This document shows, piece after piece, positions 5,037 to 8,259 of a stretch of 8,259 nucleotides of DNA. How positions within the stretch are numbered: position 1 is the stretch's first letter; each line of letters starts with the position of its first letter. The notes beneath the pieces were generated by a model that was not told the origin of the DNA, did not search any database, and worked only from the letters and a program-made list of their open reading frames with translations. The translations under genes were made by a program, and so were the position numbers. The DNA is from JAIVJM01 sp035761505 (GTDB lineage Bacteria; Acidobacteriota; Blastocatellia; Pyrinomonadales; Pyrinomonadaceae): contig DASTQX010000076.1 of NCBI GenBank assembly GCA_035761505.1, forward strand, positions 1 to 8,259, read 5' to 3'.

Positions 5037-6710
5037 ATGAAAAAGAGAGCAGCGTCGCGCCGCGAGGCGCGGATTAACCGTCGGAGCTTCCTGCGCATGG
5101 GCGCGCTCGGCGGCCTCGTCGTCGCCGCCGCTTCGTCGAGCACGACGGAGGCGGCGGCCCGCGTCTTCGAGAACAGCCCGCGCGCCGTCGCGCCGCCGCC
5201 GGACGTGAAATCGTTCGAGCTAGACGAGATGTCAATCGCCGACCTCCGCGCGTCGTTGACGAAGGGGCGGCTGACGGCGCGCTCTCTGGCAGAAAAATAT
5301 TTAGAGCGCGTCGAGGAGATTGACCGGCGCGGCCCGCGTCTCAACTCCGTCATCGAAATCAACCCCGACGCGCTCAAGATCGCCGAGGCGCTCGACCGCG
5401 AAGCGAAAGAGGGACGCACGCGCGGCCCGCTGCACGGCATCCCAATTCTCATCAAGGACAACATAGATACCGCCGACCGGATGCAGACGACCGCCGGTTC
5501 GCTCGCGCTCGTCGGCGCTCGCCCCGCGCGCGACGCCTTCATCGTCGAGCGCCTGCGCGCCGCCGGGGCCGTCATCATCGGCAAGACAAACTTAAGCGAG
5601 TGGGCCAACTTCCGCTCGACGCACTCGACGAGCGGTTGGAGCGGGCGCGGCGGGCAGACCCGGAACCCTTACGCGCTCGACCGCAACCCGTGCGGCTCAA
5701 GCTCCGGCTCCGGCGCGGCGGTCGCCGCCAACCTCTGCGCGGCGGCGGTCGGGACGGAGACGGACGGCTCCATCGTCTGCCCCTCTTCGGCCAACGGCAT
5801 CGTCGGCATCAAGCCGACGCTCGGACTCGTCAGCCGCTCCGGCATCATCCCCATCGCGCACAGTCAGGACACCGCCGGGCCGATGGCGCGCACCGTCGCC
5901 GACGCCGCGCTCCTGCTCGAAGCGCTCGCCGGTTTCGACCCGCGCGACCCCTCGATGCAGGGCGGCGGGAACAGGCCGCGCACGGACTACACGCAACCGC
6001 TCGATGCGTCGGCCTTGCGCGGCGCGCGCGTCGGCGTGGCGCGAAAGTTCTTCGGCTTCAACGACAAGGTTGACCGGCTGATGAACGAGGCGGTTGACGT
6101 GTTGAAGCGAAGCGGCGCGACGGTCGTTGACCCGGCGGACATTCCTTCGCAGGGGAAGTTCGACGCCTCGGAGTTCGAGGTGCTGCTCTACGAGTTTAAA
6201 GCCGACCTCAACAAGCACCTCGCCGCGCTCCCGCCCGGCGCGCACCCGCGCACGCTCAAAGAGCTGATTGACTTCAACGAGCAGAACCGCGAGCGCGAGA
6301 TGCCCTTCTTCGGCCAAGAGATTTTCGTCCGCGCCGAGGCGAAGGGGCCGCTCACCGAGCGTGCGTACCTCGCCGCGCTCCGCAAGAATCACCTGCTCTC
6401 GCGCGCGCAAGGGATAGACGCCGTGATGCTGCGTCACCGGCTCGACGCGCTCGTCGCTCCGACGGGCGGCCCCGCTTGGACGACCGACCTCGTCAACGGC
6501 GACCACTTCTCCGGCGCGAGTTCCACCCCGGCGGCGGTCGCCGGATACCCGAACGTCCAAGTCCCCGCCGGTTTCGTCCACGGACTCCCCGTCGGCATCT
6601 CCTTCTTCGGTCGCGCCTTCACCGACGCCAAGCTCATCCGCCTCGCCTACGCCTTCGAGCAGGCCACCAAACACCGCCAGCCGCCGAAGTTCTCCGCGAA
6701 CGCCGTCTAA
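5037..6710 (+). CDS. Tat-exported amidase signature family hydrolase
   Basis: The 557-residue enzyme hydrolyses amide bonds through the Ser-cisSer-Lys triad of the amidase signature family. The N-terminus has a twin-arginine signal, RINRRSFLRMGALGG (R15-R16), followed by a hydrophobic stretch ending near STTEAAA, so a folded protein is exported to the periplasm. Triad residues can be placed: K140 in LIKDNIDT, the cis-serine S221 in CGSSSGSGAAVAA, and the nucleophile S245 in GTETDGSIVCPSS, with the 24-residue Ser-Ser spacing known from FAAH. The serine loop reads TDGS rather than the frequent TGGS, as in a common bacterial subgroup. The C-terminal part (AVAGYPNVQVPAGFVHGLPVGISFFG) is typical. 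ATG 5037 is chosen over TTG 5031 because GAGAAG lies 7 nt before the ATG and only 1 nt before the TTG. The substrate is unknown; it is not a GatA, since no gatB or gatC is adjacent and GatA is cytoplasmic. Confidence 0.92.
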   Translation: MKKRAASRREARINRRSFLRMGALGGLVVAAASSSTTEAAARVFENSPRAVAPPPDVKSFELDEMSIADLRASLTKGRLTARSLAEKYLERVEEIDRRGPRLNSVIEINPDALKIAEALDREAKEGRTRGPLHGIPILIKDNIDTADRMQTTAGSLALVGARPARDAFIVERLRAAGAVIIGKTNLSEWANFRSTHSTSGWSGRGGQTRNPYALDRNPCGSSSGSGAAVAANLCAAAVGTETDGSIVCPSSANGIVGIKPTLGLVSRSGIIPIAHSQDTAGPMARTVADAALLLEALAGFDPRDPSMQGGGNRPRTDYTQPLDASALRGARVGVARKFFGFNDKVDRLMNEAVDVLKRSGATVVDPADIPSQGKFDASEFEVLLYEFKADLNKHLAALPPGAHPRTLKELIDFNEQNREREMPFFGQEIFVRAEAKGPLTERAYLAALRKNHLLSRAQGIDAVMLRHRLDALVAPTGGPAWTTDLVNGDHFSGASSTPAAVAGYPNVQVPAGFVHGLPVGISFFGRAFTDAKLIRLAYAFEQATKHRQPPKFSANAV

Positions 6711-6715
6711 GGCAG

Positions 6716-6814
6716 AAGGGGAAGAGGGGAAAGGGTAAGGGTGCGAGGTCGGCGGACGCGCGTGCGGTTCGCCTTCTCCCTTTTCCCCCTTTACCCTTTT
6801 CCCCTCTTCCCCTT
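6716..6814. repeat. Purine/pyrimidine inverted repeat with G-quadruplex motifs on both strands
   Basis: Beginning 6 nt after the amidase stop, a purine-rich arm (6716-6741) is the imperfect reverse complement of a pyrimidine-rich arm (about 6785-6814). The outer 17 bp (AAGGGGAAGAGGGGAAA) pair perfectly; the inner part pairs with a few bulges. The left arm has G tracts of 4, 4, 3 and 3 with loops of 4, 3 and 3 nt on the plus strand. The minus strand over 6778-6812 has five tracts of 3 or more G with 4-nt loops. Tract spacing is 6-9 nt, loosely similar to the heptamer repeats elsewhere in the window. It may fold as a terminator-like hairpin after the amidase. The right arm is followed by TTTTCTTCC rather than a clean U tract. 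Confidence 0.75.
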
Positions 6815-6851
6815 TTCTTCCTGCGTCCATGCATTTCGGCGGCGCGGCGGG

Positions 6852-6857
6852 TATAAT
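6852..6857 (+). promoter_or_regulatory. boxC promoter -10 element
   Basis: A perfect TATAAT lies in the otherwise GC-rich stretch between the amidase repeat and boxC. Transcription would start near 6864, leaving a leader of about 44 nt to the ATG at 6908. No good -35 is present: the hexamer 17 nt upstream (6829-6834) is ATGCAT, a palindrome. This may mean an activator-dependent promoter. A GGAG at 6893-6896, 11 nt before the ATG, is the likely ribosome binding site. Confidence 0.6.
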
Positions 6858-6907
6858 CGCTGTTTCGTGCTGGGGGCGATTATTCGGACATTGGAGCCTG
6901 TGCATTG

Positions 6908-8259
6908 ATGATTAATTTCGAGACGAGGCCGGACGATTACAAACACTGGAAGCTGAGCGTGGACGGAGGCGTGGCGACGCTCTCGATGGACGTGCGCGAG
7001 GACGAGACTTTGGCCGAGGGCTACAAGCTCAAGCTCAACTCTTACGACCTCGGCGTGGACATCGAGTTGGCCGACGCCGTGCAGCGCCTCCGGTTCGAGC
7101 ACCCGGAAGTCAAGGTCGTGGTCGTGACGAGCCTCAAGCCGCGCATCTTCTGCGCGGGCGCGAACATCTACATGCTCGGCACCTCGTCGCACGCCTTTAA
7201 GGTCAACTTCTGCAAGTTCACGAACGAGACGCGGTGCGGCATCGAAGACGCCTCGGCCAATTCGGGGCAGCGCTACGTCGCGGCGTTGAACGGCACGGCT
7301 TCGGGCGGCGGCTACGAACTCGCCATCGCGTGCGACGAAATCTATCTCGTGGACGACGGCAACTCGGCCATCTCTCTGCCGGAAGTGCCTCTGCTCGGCG
7401 TGTTGCCCGGCACGGGCGGATTGACGCGGCTCGTGGATAAGCGCAAGGTGCGGCGCGACCGCGCGGACGTTTTCTCGACGCTCGCCGAAGGGCTCAAGTC
7501 GAAGCGCGCCGAGGAGTGGGGCTTGATTGACGGCCACTTCCCGACCAGCAAGTTTCAGGAAGGCGTTGCCGCCCGCGCGCGCGAACTCGCCGGAGCGGAC
7601 GGCGGCGACGCGCAGAAGAACGGCCCCGGCATCAAGCTCAACCCGCTCGAAGTCGAAGCGAGCGCCGACGGCAACCGCGAATACAAGTACGTGAGCCTCA
7701 AGCTCAATCACGAAGGCCGCTACGCGGATTTGACGGTGCGCGGGCCGGAGACTGAACTGCCGACGGATGCCGAAGAGATCGTCAAACTCGGCGACTCGTA
7801 CTGGCCGCTCCGCGCTTACAGAGAGTTGGACGACGCGCTCCTTCATCTGCGCGTCAACCAACTGGAAATCGGCCTCGTCTGCCTCCGCACCGTGGGCGAC
7901 ATCGAACGCGTGCTCGGCGTTGACAAGGCGCTCGTCGCTAACCGCGACCACTGGCTCGTCCGCGAAATCATCCTCCACATGGCGCGCGTGCTGCGGCGTC
8001 TCGACCTGACGGCGAAGAGCTTCTTCGCGCTCGTCGAGCCCGGCAGTTGCTTCGCCGGGAATCTGCTCGAACTCGCCCTCTCCGCCGACCGCACCTACAT
8101 GCTCGACGACCCCGACCAGACGGTCGAGATGGCGACGAGCGAACTCAACGCGGGCGCGCTCCCGATGAGCAACGGGCTGACCCGCCTTCAGTCGCGCTTC
8201 CTCGCCGAGCCTCCGAAGGCCGAGGAAGTGCTCGCGCACGCGGGACGCTTCGACACCGA
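6908..8259 (+). CDS. boxC: Benzoyl-CoA-dihydrodiol lyase BoxC (3' end outside the window)
   Basis: This frame runs without a stop to the window edge: 450 codons and two bases of a protein usually about 550 residues long. BoxC opens 2,3-epoxybenzoyl-CoA hydrolytically to 3,4-dehydroadipyl-CoA semialdehyde and formate, after BoxA/BoxB epoxidation, in aerobic benzoate degradation. The family start INFETRPDDYKHWKLSVDG and LKLNSYDLGVDIEL, RFEHPEVKVVVVTSLK and KVNFCKFTNETR are distinctive for BoxC and not for ordinary enoyl-CoA hydratases. The first crotonase domain has oxyanion elements FCAGANIYML (81-90) and GGGYELA (133-139). Glutamates E137 and E159 (LPEVPLLGVLPGTGG) align with the two catalytic glutamates of enoyl-CoA hydratase. 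A second crotonase-like region starts near 280-400 (LVEPGSCFAGNLLELALSADR) and is cut off after RFDT. ATG 6908 follows a GGAG at 11 nt and a TATAAT promoter. Reductase, epoxidase and ligase genes are expected downstream but not visible. Confidence 0.93.
   Translation, partial: MINFETRPDDYKHWKLSVDGGVATLSMDVREDETLAEGYKLKLNSYDLGVDIELADAVQRLRFEHPEVKVVVVTSLKPRIFCAGANIYMLGTSSHAFKVNFCKFTNETRCGIEDASANSGQRYVAALNGTASGGGYELAIACDEIYLVDDGNSAISLPEVPLLGVLPGTGGLTRLVDKRKVRRDRADVFSTLAEGLKSKRAEEWGLIDGHFPTSKFQEGVAARARELAGADGGDAQKNGPGIKLNPLEVEASADGNREYKYVSLKLNHEGRYADLTVRGPETELPTDAEEIVKLGDSYWPLRAYRELDDALLHLRVNQLEIGLVCLRTVGDIERVLGVDKALVANRDHWLVREIILHMARVLRRLDLTAKSFFALVEPGSCFAGNLLELALSADRTYMLDDPDQTVEMATSELNAGALPMSNGLTRLQSRFLAEPPKAEEVLAHAGRFDT

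Noticed and set aside
5278..5310. 8-bp inverted repeat (CGCGCTCT/AGAGCGCG) around an AT-rich codon patch in the amidase
   Set aside because: It encodes an ordinary amidase helix (ARSLAEKYLERV). The arms are short and made of the commonest local codons, so chance is sufficient.
5037..6710. Amidase as GatA of the tRNA-dependent amidotransferase
   Set aside because: It has a Tat export signal, lacks gatB and gatC neighbours, and carries the TDGS loop of exported amidases.
5697..6905. 402-codon open frame on minus antisense to the amidase
   Set aside because: It is a shadow of the amidase frame, with low-complexity Arg/Glu/Asp-rich sequence and no domain.
6791..8239. 482-codon open frame on minus antisense to boxC
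   Set aside because: The plus strand is an unmistakable BoxC. The antisense translation is a repetitive Arg/Glu/Val-rich shadow with no recognisable domain.

Overview
The window is GC-rich, densely packed bacterial chromosome. Coding third positions are strongly G/C, antisense frames are long and open, and the intergenic gaps are under 200 bp. There are no transposase, phage, CRISPR, tRNA or rRNA signals. Gene content (box-pathway lyase, TonB C-terminal protein with a CsgG/FlgO-like front end, Tat-exported amidase, DUF4926) and the style of the intergenic repeats suggest Acidobacteriota, perhaps Blastocatellia. That assignment is an inference from protein style, not a proven one.

Layout: a small DUF4926 protein (1-231, +) converges on a secreted protein of unknown function (248-922, -). 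A shared divergent promoter region (about 923-1021) separates the latter from a plus-strand run: an HD-domain phosphohydrolase (1022-2302), a GNAT acetyltransferase (2405-2899) and an exported CsgG/FlgO-like protein with a TonB C-terminal domain (2927-3829). This run converges on homoserine dehydrogenase (3928-4950, -), which is divergent from a Tat-exported amidase (5037-6710, +). After a purine-rich inverted repeat and a clear TATAAT promoter comes the 5' part (450 codons) of boxC, benzoyl-CoA-dihydrodiol lyase (6908 to the window edge, +). The boxC reading frame has no stop inside the window, so an ORF list that requires a stop would miss it.

How the genes work together: most are independent housekeeping or accessory functions (nucleotide hydrolysis, Thr/Met/Ile precursor synthesis, amide hydrolysis in the periplasm). 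The one clear pathway marker is boxC, which points to aerobic degradation of benzoate through CoA-bound epoxide intermediates. The remaining box genes would be expected beyond the right edge.

The most unusual non-gene signal is in the intergenic gaps. Two of the three gaps that follow a gene end carry 7-bp-period tandem repeats, in three different sequence families. All three families place a TGA or TAA at the same position of every heptamer. Because 7 is not a multiple of 3, such arrays stop translation in all three frames. One family forms a 31-bp inverted repeat whose two arms supply the actual stop codons of two convergent genes at exactly symmetric positions. The third gap holds an imperfect purine/pyrimidine inverted repeat with a G-quadruplex motif on each strand.
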